NCBI RefSeq assembly: GCF_036237315.1
Contig: NZ_CP108356.1
Location: 1,178,001-1,242,000 of the forward strand
Source: Streptomyces sp. NBC_01351
GTDB taxonomy: Bacteria; Actinomycetota; Actinomycetes; Streptomycetales; Streptomycetaceae
Direction: 5' to 3'
Length of the DNA stretch: 64,000 nt
Shown here: in pieces, positions 1 to 7,342 of the stretch
How positions within the stretch are numbered: position 1 is the first letter of the stretch
Layout: the number at the start of each line of letters is the position of its first letter
Notes under the pieces: model-generated
What the model was told of the DNA's origin: nothing
The model's database searches: none
Seen by the model: only the letters and a program-made list of their open reading frames with translations
Position numbers and translations under genes: made by a program

Positions 1-2
1 CC

Positions 3-722
3 ATCTGGGTCTCCTGGATCGCCGGTTTCGCACTGCTCGCGGGGCTCACCTTCGCCATCCAGGACTACGCCGCCGTCCAGAACAGCGCCACCGGCGTCCC
101 GCCCGCCCAGATCTTCCTCGACGCCCTGGGCACCGGCGGCGCCAGCGCCCTGCTCCTCATCGTCATCGCCGCTCAGCTCTTCTGCGGCAACGCCGAGGTC
201 GCTGCCGCGAGCCGGATGGTCTTCGCGTTCAGCCGCGACAACGCGCTCCCCGGGTCGGCCCTGTGGCGCAAGGTCAGCAGCCGCACGCAGACCCCGGTCC
301 CGGCCGTCTGGCTCTCGGTGGCCGCCGCGGCCGTCCTCGCCCTGCCCTCGCTCTACTCCGCCACCGCCTACGGCGCCGTGACCGCCATCAACGTCATCGG
401 CATCACCCCGGCCTACGCCATCCCGATCTACCTGCGCCTGCGCGCCGGAAACCGCTTCCAGCCCGGCCCGTGGAGCCTGGGCCGCTGGAGCAAGCCCATC
501 GGGTGGATCGCCGTCGTCTGGGTGGCCATCGTGACCGTCCTGTTCTGCCTGCCGCAGAAGTCGCCGGTCACCATCGACTCCATGAACTACGCGGTGATCG
601 CCCTGGCCGTGGTCCTGATCCTGGCCAGCGCCTGGTGGTACGCCGCCCGACGCTCGTACGGGACCCCGTCGGCGTACGGGAACGCCCGGGAACAGGCCGA
701 GATCGCCGAGGGCATCGTCTGA
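3..722 (+). CDS. APC-family amino-acid permease, C-terminal part
   Basis: About 239 C-terminal residues of a permease whose start lies left of the window; the frame is open from base 3 to the TGA at 720-722. It shows several strongly hydrophobic helices and the loop SRMVFAFSRDNALPG, which is typical of the amino acid-polyamine-organocation superfamily. The family moves amino acids or polyamines across the cytoplasmic membrane with a cation gradient; the substrate cannot be read here. It belongs to the chromosomal flank, and the next gene converges on it. Confidence 0.85.
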   Translation: MWVSWIAGFALLAGLTFAIQDYAAVQNSATGVPPAQIFLDALGTGGASALLLIVIAAQLFCGNAEVAAASRMVFAFSRDNALPGSALWRKVSSRTQTPVPAVWLSVAAAAVLALPSLYSATAYGAVTAINVIGITPAYAIPIYLRLRAGNRFQPGPWSLGRWSKPIGWIAVVWVAIVTVLFCLPQKSPVTIDSMNYAVIALAVVLILASAWWYAARRSYGTPSAYGNAREQAEIAEGIV

Positions 723-768
723 TCCACCCCCAGGCGCGCCCCGGCGAACCGGGGCGCGCCTCCCCGCG

Positions 769-1272
769 TCACGGCAACGAGCGCGTAAGCCAAGCCACTT
801 CGCCGCTGTCTTCCATGGAAACACGATCCCGCTCGAACCCGAGCTTCTCAAGGACGCGGAGCGACGGTGCGTTCCACGTGCCGACGGTCGACCAGAGCCG
901 CTTGCGCCCCGTCGCGATGGCGGCTTCGAGCACCGCGGCGGCCGCCTCGGTGGCATAGCCGCGTCCGTGCACGCGCTGGAACAACTCATACGCGATTTCC
1001 GGCTCTTCCAGGGTGGTGCGGCCGATGATCAGCCCGCAGTAGCCGATGAAGTCGCCTTCGTCACGGCGCTGGATGGGCAACAGCGCGATCCCCGTGCTCT
1101 CCGTCGCGGTGAGCAGCTCCGCGATGGACGTCCGGATGTTCTCGATCTCGGGCGTCCCCTTGCCGCGTTCGGAGAGGAGGGCACAGAACTCGGCGGCGTC
1201 CGACTCGGCCCACGGCCGCAGTATCAGCCGCTCGGTCTCCAGGTGGTACGACATCGTCTCGTATGTTGACAT
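769..1272 (-). CDS. GNAT family N-acetyltransferase (RimJ/RimL-like)
   Basis: A 167-residue protein opening with YHLETERLILRPWAESDAAEF, the classic start of RimJ/RimL-type GCN5 acetyltransferases that move acetyl from acetyl-CoA to an amine. The acetyl-CoA binding region is visible as HGRGYATEAAAAVLEAA, and the C-terminal VRVLEKLGF-like segment reads as LRVLEKLGFERD. I chose the ATG at 1272; an in-frame start at 1290 and an internal ATG at 1254 are alternatives because no strong Shine-Dalgarno decides it. It may act on an antibiotic or a ribosomal protein; the substrate is unknown. Confidence 0.85.
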   Translation of the reverse strand: MSTYETMSYHLETERLILRPWAESDAAEFCALLSERGKGTPEIENIRTSIAELLTATESTGIALLPIQRRDEGDFIGYCGLIIGRTTLEEPEIAYELFQRVHGRGYATEAAAAVLEAAIATGRKRLWSTVGTWNAPSLRVLEKLGFERDRVSMEDSGEVAWLTRSLP

Positions 1273-1463
1273 GCCCTTACTCTGCCCCACTGATCATCAC
1301 GAGCCACAGCTGGATCCGCCGGCATCGGCACTGCCGGGCGCCGGCCGAGAATCGCCGACCGGTTGGGTACGGCGCAAGGTCCGTTCCGTAGACCGCGCCC
1401 CAGGGCTTGGGCTCCAGCCTCGCTCCGTCCCACCTCCCGGAGGGCCCCGAGGACGGGTGCTCG

Positions 1464-2106
1464 TCAGCCTCTGACGCGGGGCCGACCGTCGGCCGGCAGT
1501 GACAGGAACCCCGCGAAGCACGGTGGTCGGCCGCTGACCGGCCAGCGGCCGAAGATGATCGTGCGCCGGCTGGCGAACCCTGTGTCCCGCCCGTCCCGCA
1601 GGGGCCCGTTCGCGGACATCGCCGGCAACCTCGGAAGCCAGACCCGCAGCCGGTTCAGGACGGCCACTCCGGTTTCCCGATCCGGGACGCCCACGTGGAC
1701 GTGCATCCCGCAGATCAGCTGCTCGTCGACCAGCAAGCGGGCCTCGCCCGCCATCTTCGGATACCTCGCCGTGCTGGTGACGGGCACGGGTGTTGGTGAC
1801 GGGCACGGGTGCCACGTCCCTGATTGGTGCGGTGGCGGAGATCGCGATGCGGCAGCCGTTCGCCTGCGCAGCGGACGCGACCCCGTGACGCAGCCGCAGG
1901 GAGATGACCCCCTACCTCCTCCAGGGCCGTGCACACCGGGGTGGCGACCTCGATCTGCGCCTGCAGCAGCTCGTCCTGGACCTCGCGCTCGTCCGCGATC
2001 GGAGCCAGGCGGGCCGTGGCACGTACTTCCTACACGAGCGGAGTGGGAAGGAGCGGGTCCGGGTGGACCAGCAGGTACTCCTGCTCGACCCCAAAAGTGA
2101 TCACGG
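1464..2106 (-). pseudogene. Decayed glutamate-cysteine ligase-like (YbdK/GCS2) gene
   Basis: Pieces in all three minus frames line up as one carboxylate-amine ligase. It starts at a GTG at 2106 with [15 protein letters not shown], meets an in-frame TAG about 22 codons later, and continues in the same frame to [14 protein letters not shown]. It then passes to a second frame (VAPVPVTNT) and a third ([18 protein letters not shown]). The MHVHVG motif is the metal/ATP-site signature of the GCS2 family. The last frame change coincides with a 19-base tandem duplication at 1775-1811. The C-terminal third is missing. It is not expected to make an active enzyme. Confidence 0.8.
1775..1811. repeat. 19-bp period tandem duplication inside pseudogene
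   Basis: TGGTGACGGGCACGGGTG occurs at 1775-1792 and again, identical, at 1794-1811. The 19-base offset is not a multiple of three, so the duplication by itself shifts the reading frame of the carboxylate-amine ligase remnant exactly where its homology changes frame. Confidence 0.9.
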
Positions 2107-2114
2107 TGTGCGGC

Positions 2115-2729
2115 TCACCCCGGAGGCGTGGGCGTGATCTGTCGGGTGGCGGAGCGCAGTGCGAAGGCCATCACCACTTCGAATACGCCGAGCAGGACGA
2201 GCCACAGCCCCAGCAGTCGCGTGAGGGCGACCGCGGAGTCCACCGGGAAGCAGAGCACCACGATCCCGGCGACGGCGCCGAGGGCGCCCAAGGCGAAGAG
2301 CAGGCCACGGTGCACGAGCGCGCGGTCGGCGATTGCGACGTACGCCGTGAGCACTCCGGTCAGCAGCCAGAACACTCCGACGATCAGGGACAGCGCGCCG
2401 ATCGTCTGCATCGGATGCCGCAGAACCAGTACGCCCGCCAAGAACGCCAGCATGGAGATCAGGATCCCCGCCAGCCTGCTGCCGCCCCCGTCGCCGCTGT
2501 GCGAGAAGGCCGTGACGAAACGGAACCCGCCTGCCACCAGGAGCTGGAGACCGATGATCACAGCCAGGATGTGCAGAGTCTCGTCGGGCCAGACGAGTAC
2601 CAGGATGCCCGGGATCAGGGTCGCGAGGGCGACACCGAGTGCCCAGTGCCACGAGCCTCCGAGCTGCTTGAGGACGTCCTCGGGATCGCTCTGCCCGCCA
2701 TGCGGTGCCGCGCCGGGGGATACGGTCAT
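2115..2729 (-). CDS. HdeD/DUF308-family membrane protein
   Basis: A 204-residue integral membrane protein with about six hydrophobic helices in three similar pairs (GVALATLIPGILVLVWPDE, LVLRHPMQTIGALSLIVG, IVVLCFPVDSAVALTRLLG). The repeated pattern of a helix ending in V-x-x-P followed by a second helix is characteristic of the HdeD/DUF308 family, named after an acid-resistance protein of enteric bacteria. The start is placed at the ATG at 2729 because GGGAGG lies seven bases upstream; the longer frame to 2777 has no ribosome site. Its role in actinomycetes is unknown. Confidence 0.85.
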   Translation of the reverse strand: MTVSPGAAPHGGQSDPEDVLKQLGGSWHWALGVALATLIPGILVLVWPDETLHILAVIIGLQLLVAGGFRFVTAFSHSGDGGGSRLAGILISMLAFLAGVLVLRHPMQTIGALSLIVGVFWLLTGVLTAYVAIADRALVHRGLLFALGALGAVAGIVVLCFPVDSAVALTRLLGLWLVLLGVFEVVMAFALRSATRQITPTPPG

Positions 2730-3272
2730 CACGCCTCCCAGGTCGGCCGAAGGACCCTCGAGGCCCTTCAAAGCCATCGGACATGCCGTGTTCGCCTGTC
2801 AGGCCCATTTTAGGCCGGTGGGACACGGTTCGCTGCTCCTGCCAGGCCCTTGCCGCCCGGCATGAAGGAACGACTGCAGCCCTTTGTGCAGGCCCTGAGC
2901 AAGCTTCGGAAGCCACGATGCTCACGTTGCCGGTACACGCAGCCCCGGGCCCTTGGAGCGCCCTTGGCTGTTCAGCGGCATGTGGACTGCGGGTCGTCGT
3001 GAACGATGGCGCAGATCATCTGCTCGCCGCGCCGGTCGTCCGGATATGACACGCGACGCCAGTCCTACGAGTGGTACGGAGCCGAAGCTTCTCGGCGCCC
3101 CAGGAGCTGGGCTTCCGACGGAGACCGACGTCTACCTGCAAGCCCAACGAACCACCGGTGGGTCAGCTTGGTGCCTCCCACGGCCGGCGCAATTGAACGC
3201 GCGGACCCGGGGTGCGGCGTGTCCAATGGCTGGGAGCCGGGTCATTCGCCTCAGTTGTCCCCAGGGAGCGCC
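2730..3272. other. Intergenic stretch without a recognised gene
   Basis: About 540 bases between divergent genes. Open frames here have poor coding character and I recognise no protein family or strong hairpin. It probably holds the promoters of the HdeD-like gene (minus) and the membrane protein starting at 3273 (plus). Confidence 0.5.
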
Positions 3273-4565
3273 ATGAGTGTGCCGCCGGATCCATCGGATG
3301 TCTCGCCCGCACGGGTTCGGACGGGTGGAGGGGGTGCCCGGCGGATCGTGGCGAGTACCGTTTCGGCCGTCATGATCACACTGACCTGCATCCTCGTACC
3401 GGTCTCACTTCTCACCGTCTGGGTGCACGACATCGTGCTGGACACCGACCGGTACGTGTCCACGGTCAGCCCACTCGCCTCCGACCCGGCGATCGAGGCG
3501 GCCGCTGTACACCGTATTACCGAGGCGGCCGACGTCCGGGTCGACGGCGCCCAGGTCACGTCCGACCTGGCGGCCTGGCTCCAGGCCCAGGGGCTGCCGG
3601 CCCGCGTCGGCACGGCGGTCAAGGCCCTGGGCCCGCAGCTGGACTCGGCCGCTGACGCGGCTGTCTCCAAGGTGGCGACCCGCCTCGTGGAGAGCGACCG
3701 CTTCGAGAAAGTCTGGACCACCGCCAATCGTGCTGCGCACTCCTCCGTGGTGCGGGCGCTGACCGGTGAGGGCCGTGGCGCTGTGGAGGTCGAGGGCGGC
3801 ACCGTCACGCTTGACATCGGGGAAGCCGTGGAGAACGTCAAGCAGGACCTCGTGAAGGCGGGGCTCGCTCCTGCCGAGAAGATCCCCGAGGTCAACAAGC
3901 AGATGGTGCTCTTCCAGTCCGACAAGCTTGCGAAGATCAGAGGAGCCGTCCACCTCCTCGACGTCCTCGGCAACTGGCTTCCCGTGCTCACGGTGGTCCT
4001 CGGCACCATCGGGGTGCTGCTCGCACGGCGTCGGCGCCGAGCGCTGGTCACCACCATGCTGTGCGCGGCCGCCGCTTGCCTGATCCTCGCCATCGGCCTC
4101 GTCGTCGCCCGCCGCTACTACCTCGACCACCTTCCGGAGCAGGTCCAGTCGCCCGCCGCCGCGGCGGCGATCTTCGACACCCTCGTACGGTTCCTGAGGG
4201 TCAGCATCCGCACCGCGCTGGTCCTCGGGGTCGTGGTGGCCCTCGGCGCCTACCTGTCCGGTGCCGGCCGACTGCCCCGTGGCGTGCGAGGCACGGCGGA
4301 GCGCGCGGCCGACTCCGCAGCAGGCTGGGGCGCCGCCCACGGAGTGCACACCGGCCGGGTCGGCACGTGGGTGCAAGCCCGCCGGCGCCTGCTCACCGCC
4401 GGAGTGCTGCTGGTCCTCGCCCTCGTGTTCGCCCTGTGGAACCACCCCACGGTGCTCACGGTCCTGCTCCTGGCCCTCATCCTGCTCGCCGTGCTCGCCG
4501 TGCTCGCACTCCTGGCGGCCGGCGGCCGGGTGAGCACGAAGGCGGAGCGTCCGGCGGAACGGTAG
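3273..4565 (+). CDS. Putative integral membrane protein, function unknown
   Basis: A 430-residue protein with one hydrophobic helix at about residues 28-50, a soluble region of about 180 residues rich in Ala and Val, then further helices (about 235-255, 260-280, 310-330 and a pair near 375-420). The N-terminal half has the pattern DTDRYVSTVSPLASDPAI, which I know from uncharacterised Streptomyces membrane proteins. The ATG at 3273 is preceded by AGGGAG. No enzyme motif is visible. The extracytoplasmic region between the first and second helices could be a sensor or adhesion surface, but that is only a guess. Confidence 0.75.
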   Translation: MSVPPDPSDVSPARVRTGGGGARRIVASTVSAVMITLTCILVPVSLLTVWVHDIVLDTDRYVSTVSPLASDPAIEAAAVHRITEAADVRVDGAQVTSDLAAWLQAQGLPARVGTAVKALGPQLDSAADAAVSKVATRLVESDRFEKVWTTANRAAHSSVVRALTGEGRGAVEVEGGTVTLDIGEAVENVKQDLVKAGLAPAEKIPEVNKQMVLFQSDKLAKIRGAVHLLDVLGNWLPVLTVVLGTIGVLLARRRRRALVTTMLCAAAACLILAIGLVVARRYYLDHLPEQVQSPAAAAAIFDTLVRFLRVSIRTALVLGVVVALGAYLSGAGRLPRGVRGTAERAADSAAGWGAAHGVHTGRVGTWVQARRRLLTAGVLLVLALVFALWNHPTVLTVLLLALILLAVLAVLALLAAGGRVSTKAERPAER

Positions 4566-4883
4566 TCGAGCACCTGGTGATTGCACCTGCCTGAACGGGT
4601 ACCGGGTTGCCGCCTGCGTGGCGATCTTCTGAGGAGGCCAGGAGAATGAGAGGGCCGTAGAAGCGGCGGTCCGGCGGGCGTGCCGGGACTGGGCGCCCGG
4701 AGCACCGCGACAGGGCGGGATACCCCGGCGGTTGTCCTCGGAAACGGCTCAGAGGGTTCTGAGCCATCACGTCGCTGCAGAGAGGTGACGGTCGACCCGA
4801 CGACGCCGGATGAGGCCGCTCGGGACCCAAGAGGGATTTCCGCCCGTGGTGGCAGGTAGCAGTTGGAACACAGGTGATCGCAC
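4566..4883. other. Intergenic stretch without a recognised gene
   Basis: About 320 bases between two plus-strand genes. No protein family, RNA gene or convincing terminator was recognised. Confidence 0.5.
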
Positions 4884-5272
4884 ATGTGTAGACGGCTCGC
4901 CTACTCGGGAACCCCCATGCTGCTCGACACCATCCTCTACGAACCCGCCCACTCCCTCCGCTCGTCGCTGTTCTTCGCCCACATCCGCGCGTCGACCGGC
5001 ACCGCGGTGCAGCAGTCGAACTGCCACCCGTTCCGGCACGGTCGCTGGATGTTCATGCACAACGGCGCCATCACCGGCTTCCACCTCATGCGCCGCGACC
5101 TCACCCTGCTCGTCGGCCCCGCGCTGTACGCGGACATCGAGGGGACCACGAACCCCTCGGCGACCTGCCCGGCGCCTGGAACGAGGTACCGGAGAGCGGC
5201 TACGGCATCGTACAGACCGGGGCGGACGAGCTCTACCCCTTCACGCCGGAACCGGCATGTCGCGGCGACTGA
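4884..5272 (+). pseudogene. Class II glutamine amidotransferase remnant with internal deletions
   Basis: The start MCRRLAYSGTPMLLDTILY matches the N-terminal-nucleophile (Cys2) glutamine amidotransferases of the YafJ type, and FFAHIRASTGTAVQQSNCHP with FRHGRWMFMHNG is the core of that domain. The segment joining PAHSL to RSSLFFAHIR is too short, so an in-frame deletion seems to have removed the GDGFGVGWY region found in intact relatives. After DIEGTTN a second deletion shifts the frame: the expected C-terminus LGDLPGAWNEVPESGYGIVQ continues in another frame to a TGA at 5270. The nucleophile is kept, but the fold is broken. Confidence 0.8.
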
Positions 5273-5357
5273 TGCACACGGGCCCGTGGTTCCCCCGTCC
5301 CAGGTGCCATCGGCGCACTGGTGACCAGGCCCCGCCCCAACCGACAGGAGACCGGCG

Positions 5358-5771
5358 ATGAATGGCGCGATGCTCGATCTGGCAGTGGACTACCCGCTGC
5401 TGAACATGTTCTGGACCATGATGCTGTGCTTCTTCTGGGTGCTGTGGTTCATGCTGCTCTTCCGCGTCATCGGCGACATCTTCCGCGACGACGGGTTGAA
5501 CGGCTGGGGCAAGGCAGGATGGACTGTCTTCGTCATCCTGCTGCCCTTCCTGGGCGTGTTCGTGTACCTGATCGCCCGAGGGCGGGGGATGGGCGAACGC
5601 GAGATGAAGAGGGCCCAGCAGCACGAGAAGGCGTTCCGCTCCTACGTACAGGAGAGTGCCGGCACCAGGAGCGCTGCCGATGAACTGTCCCGCCTCGCCG
5701 AGCTCAAGAACCGCGGAGACATCACGGCAGCCGAGTACGAGCAGGCCAAGGCCAAGGTCCTCACATCCTGA
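5358..5771 (+). CDS. SHOCT-domain membrane protein
   Basis: A 137-residue protein with two transmembrane helices (about residues 16-38 and 52-72) resembling the PLDc_N membrane module. A linker and a C-terminal SHOCT-like helix pair follow: ELSRLAELKNRGDITAAEYE, then AKAKVL. The SHOCT motif is a short oligomerisation domain found at the ends of many bacterial membrane proteins. GGAG precedes the ATG. Its cellular role is unknown; in Streptomyces such proteins are common beside stress-related membrane genes. Confidence 0.85.
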   Translation: MNGAMLDLAVDYPLLNMFWTMMLCFFWVLWFMLLFRVIGDIFRDDGLNGWGKAGWTVFVILLPFLGVFVYLIARGRGMGEREMKRAQQHEKAFRSYVQESAGTRSAADELSRLAELKNRGDITAAEYEQAKAKVLTS

Positions 5772-5836
5772 GGAGTGGCGCCGGCGGAGGACGCCCACTG
5801 GGAGGCGCAGATCCTGCCGAGGGGGACGAAGCACAC

Positions 5837-6535
5837 GTGCGGGGTGTAGCTATGGTGCCGGACCTGCTCCTCATCGGCTTGGCGGTCACGCTCTTCCCCT
5901 TGCCGATCATGGCCTTCGTACTGGTCGTCTCCGCACCCCGAGGGGTGAGCAAGGGGCTGGCCTTCATCCTGGCCTGGCTGGCCTGCCTGGTGGCCGTCAT
6001 CGCCATCGTCCTGTTCTTGACCGGCGGCGAACCGCCCCCGCCCCGCTCCCCGCCCTCGATCGCCGCACTCGTCGCTACGCTGGTCATCGGCGTGGGCCTG
6101 ATCCTCTACAGCGAGCACAGGCGTCGCAGGCACCGCCCTACCCCGACGGCCCCGGATCCCTCTGCGAAGGAGCGCCTGGAGGACGCGGGAACCTCGCTGT
6201 CCTCACGCATGGCCGACGCCACTGGATGGTCCGCGGCCGCGCTCGCCGTGCTCCTGCAGCCCTGGGGAATGGTCGGCGCCGCAGCTGCCACCGTCGTGCA
6301 AGCCGATCTCTCCCACGGTGCGTCCGCTCTGGCTCTGGTGGCGTTCTGTTTCCTGGCCACCTCGAGCCTGCTGGCCATGGAGCTGTACATGGTGTTCGCG
6401 CCGGAAAGGGCCCAGCTCGCCTTGACCAACATGCGGGCATGGCTCGAACGTCACAAGGACCCGGCGATCGTGGTCACCTGCCTCATCCTCGGACTATGGC
6501 TCGTCGGCAGGAGCATTTACCAGCTCACGGGATGA
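5837..6535 (+). CDS. GAP (Sap)-family membrane protein
   Basis: A 232-residue protein with about six hydrophobic helices; the first reads LLLIGLAVTLFPLPIMAFVL and a later one AALAVLLQPWGMV. The spacing and the P-x-P in the first helix fit the GAP family (glycopeptidolipid-addressing protein / Sap), linked in mycobacteria to export of lipid-linked molecules. Starts at GTG 5837 or ATG 5852 are both possible; AGGGGG at 5819-5824 is rather far from the first. No partner genes nearby reveal its cargo. Confidence 0.75.
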   Translation: MRGVAMVPDLLLIGLAVTLFPLPIMAFVLVVSAPRGVSKGLAFILAWLACLVAVIAIVLFLTGGEPPPPRSPPSIAALVATLVIGVGLILYSEHRRRRHRPTPTAPDPSAKERLEDAGTSLSSRMADATGWSAAALAVLLQPWGMVGAAAATVVQADLSHGASALALVAFCFLATSSLLAMELYMVFAPERAQLALTNMRAWLERHKDPAIVVTCLILGLWLVGRSIYQLTG

Positions 6536-7067
6536 ACACCGCGCGGGAGGAACGCCGTCGTGCACGTCGCCCAACCAGCATCCTCTCTCCCCCCGTTATG
6601 TTTTTCGCGGTCCTGCAATGGGGCCGCCGGCCTCTGGGGCCGGTATGGCTGTTTCCCCTCTGTCGATGATCTGGGGGGGTGTCGCCGGGCCCGGAAGGTG
6701 CCGTCGGAGTCGCTGATGAGAGAGCCGGCCACCGCCCGGCCTGGTGCAATGCCCGGCAGTCCGCGGGCGGCAGGTCTGCATGACGTGGATGCGCGAGCAC
6801 CGTGCCATTGGCGAGGCCGGCGCAGTCAACAACAAGCCGCCCGCGAAGCCGTCGACACCATCGACCACACCCTCACCCGGGCCCAGAAACGAAACGACCG
6901 ACGGGCCTGGCTGGAACGGCTGCGACCACCACGCGACCACATCCAGCACCTCCGCGAAGCCCTCCACCGGCTCCGCTCCCCCGCCCCGACCGGCTTCCAC
7001 CCCACCGCCAACCAACCCCAAAGCGGGCGTGCGACCACACTGCGACCACCAGGACTCCGGGCATGGA
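6536..7067. other. Gap left of the att scar, no clear gene
   Basis: About 530 bases. A plus-strand open frame across 6830-7010 encodes an Arg/His-rich helix-like stretch, but it has no convincing start and no family I recognise, so it may be a remnant. The motif TGCGACCAC occurs four times with variations near 6919-6945 and 7029-7050, and could be protein-binding sites of an older element. Confidence 0.4.
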
Positions 7068-7102
7068 AAAGGCCGTCCTCTCATGTGTGAGAGAACGGCC
7101 TC
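7068..7102 (-). terminator. Rho-independent terminator of tRNA-Pro
   Basis: Read on the minus strand, AGGCCGT.CTCTCA pairs with TGAGAG.ACGGCCT across a short CACA loop and is followed by TTTT. It lies directly downstream of the tRNA-Pro 3' end, so it is probably the native chromosomal terminator of that tRNA. This marks the left side as host DNA. Confidence 0.8.
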
Positions 7103-7119
7103 CGACCTGCATAAAGCAT

Positions 7120-7164
7120 GGTCGGGACGACAGGATTTGAACCTGCGACCCCTTGACCCCCAGA
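7120..7164 (-). other. 3' half of tRNA-Pro, attachment-site scar (attL/attR)
   Basis: On the minus strand these 45 bases run from the anticodon loop (CTGGGGGTCA, which suggests anticodon GGG) through the T-arm (GGTTCAAATCC) to the acceptor end CGTCCCGACCA. The D-arm and 5' acceptor strand that should follow beyond 7164 are absent; the sequence changes to unrelated DNA. Half tRNA genes of this kind are left when an integrative element recombines into the 3' end of a tRNA. The intact tRNA should lie at the other end of the element, outside this window; I saw no second copy. Confidence 0.8.
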
Positions 7165-7259
7165 TCGAGGGGTCGGAGGAAAAATCATGACATACCGCAC
7201 AATCTCATGGCGCACAGCGTGCACACCCGCACATGCTGTGCGCCCATCGACGTGGGCGT

Positions 7260-7279
7260 TGGTCCCCAGCTGGTCCCCA
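7260..7279. repeat. Paired TGGTCCCCA repeats next to the att scar
   Basis: TGGTCCCCAGC then TGGTCCCCA, a direct pair about 100 bases inside the element end. A matching pair lies at 9919-9940. Short direct repeats flanking attP are typical arm sites for tyrosine recombinases, but no integrase gene is present here. Confidence 0.55.
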
Positions 7280-7342
7280 AGGTGATCCAGATGGCCATGG
7301 GAGCCGCCAACCGCCACAGATGGCCACCAGGGAGCAGGCGAC

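Noticed and set aside
7120..7164. A complete tRNA gene
   Set aside because: Only the 3' half from the anticodon loop is present; the D-arm and 5' acceptor strand are missing.
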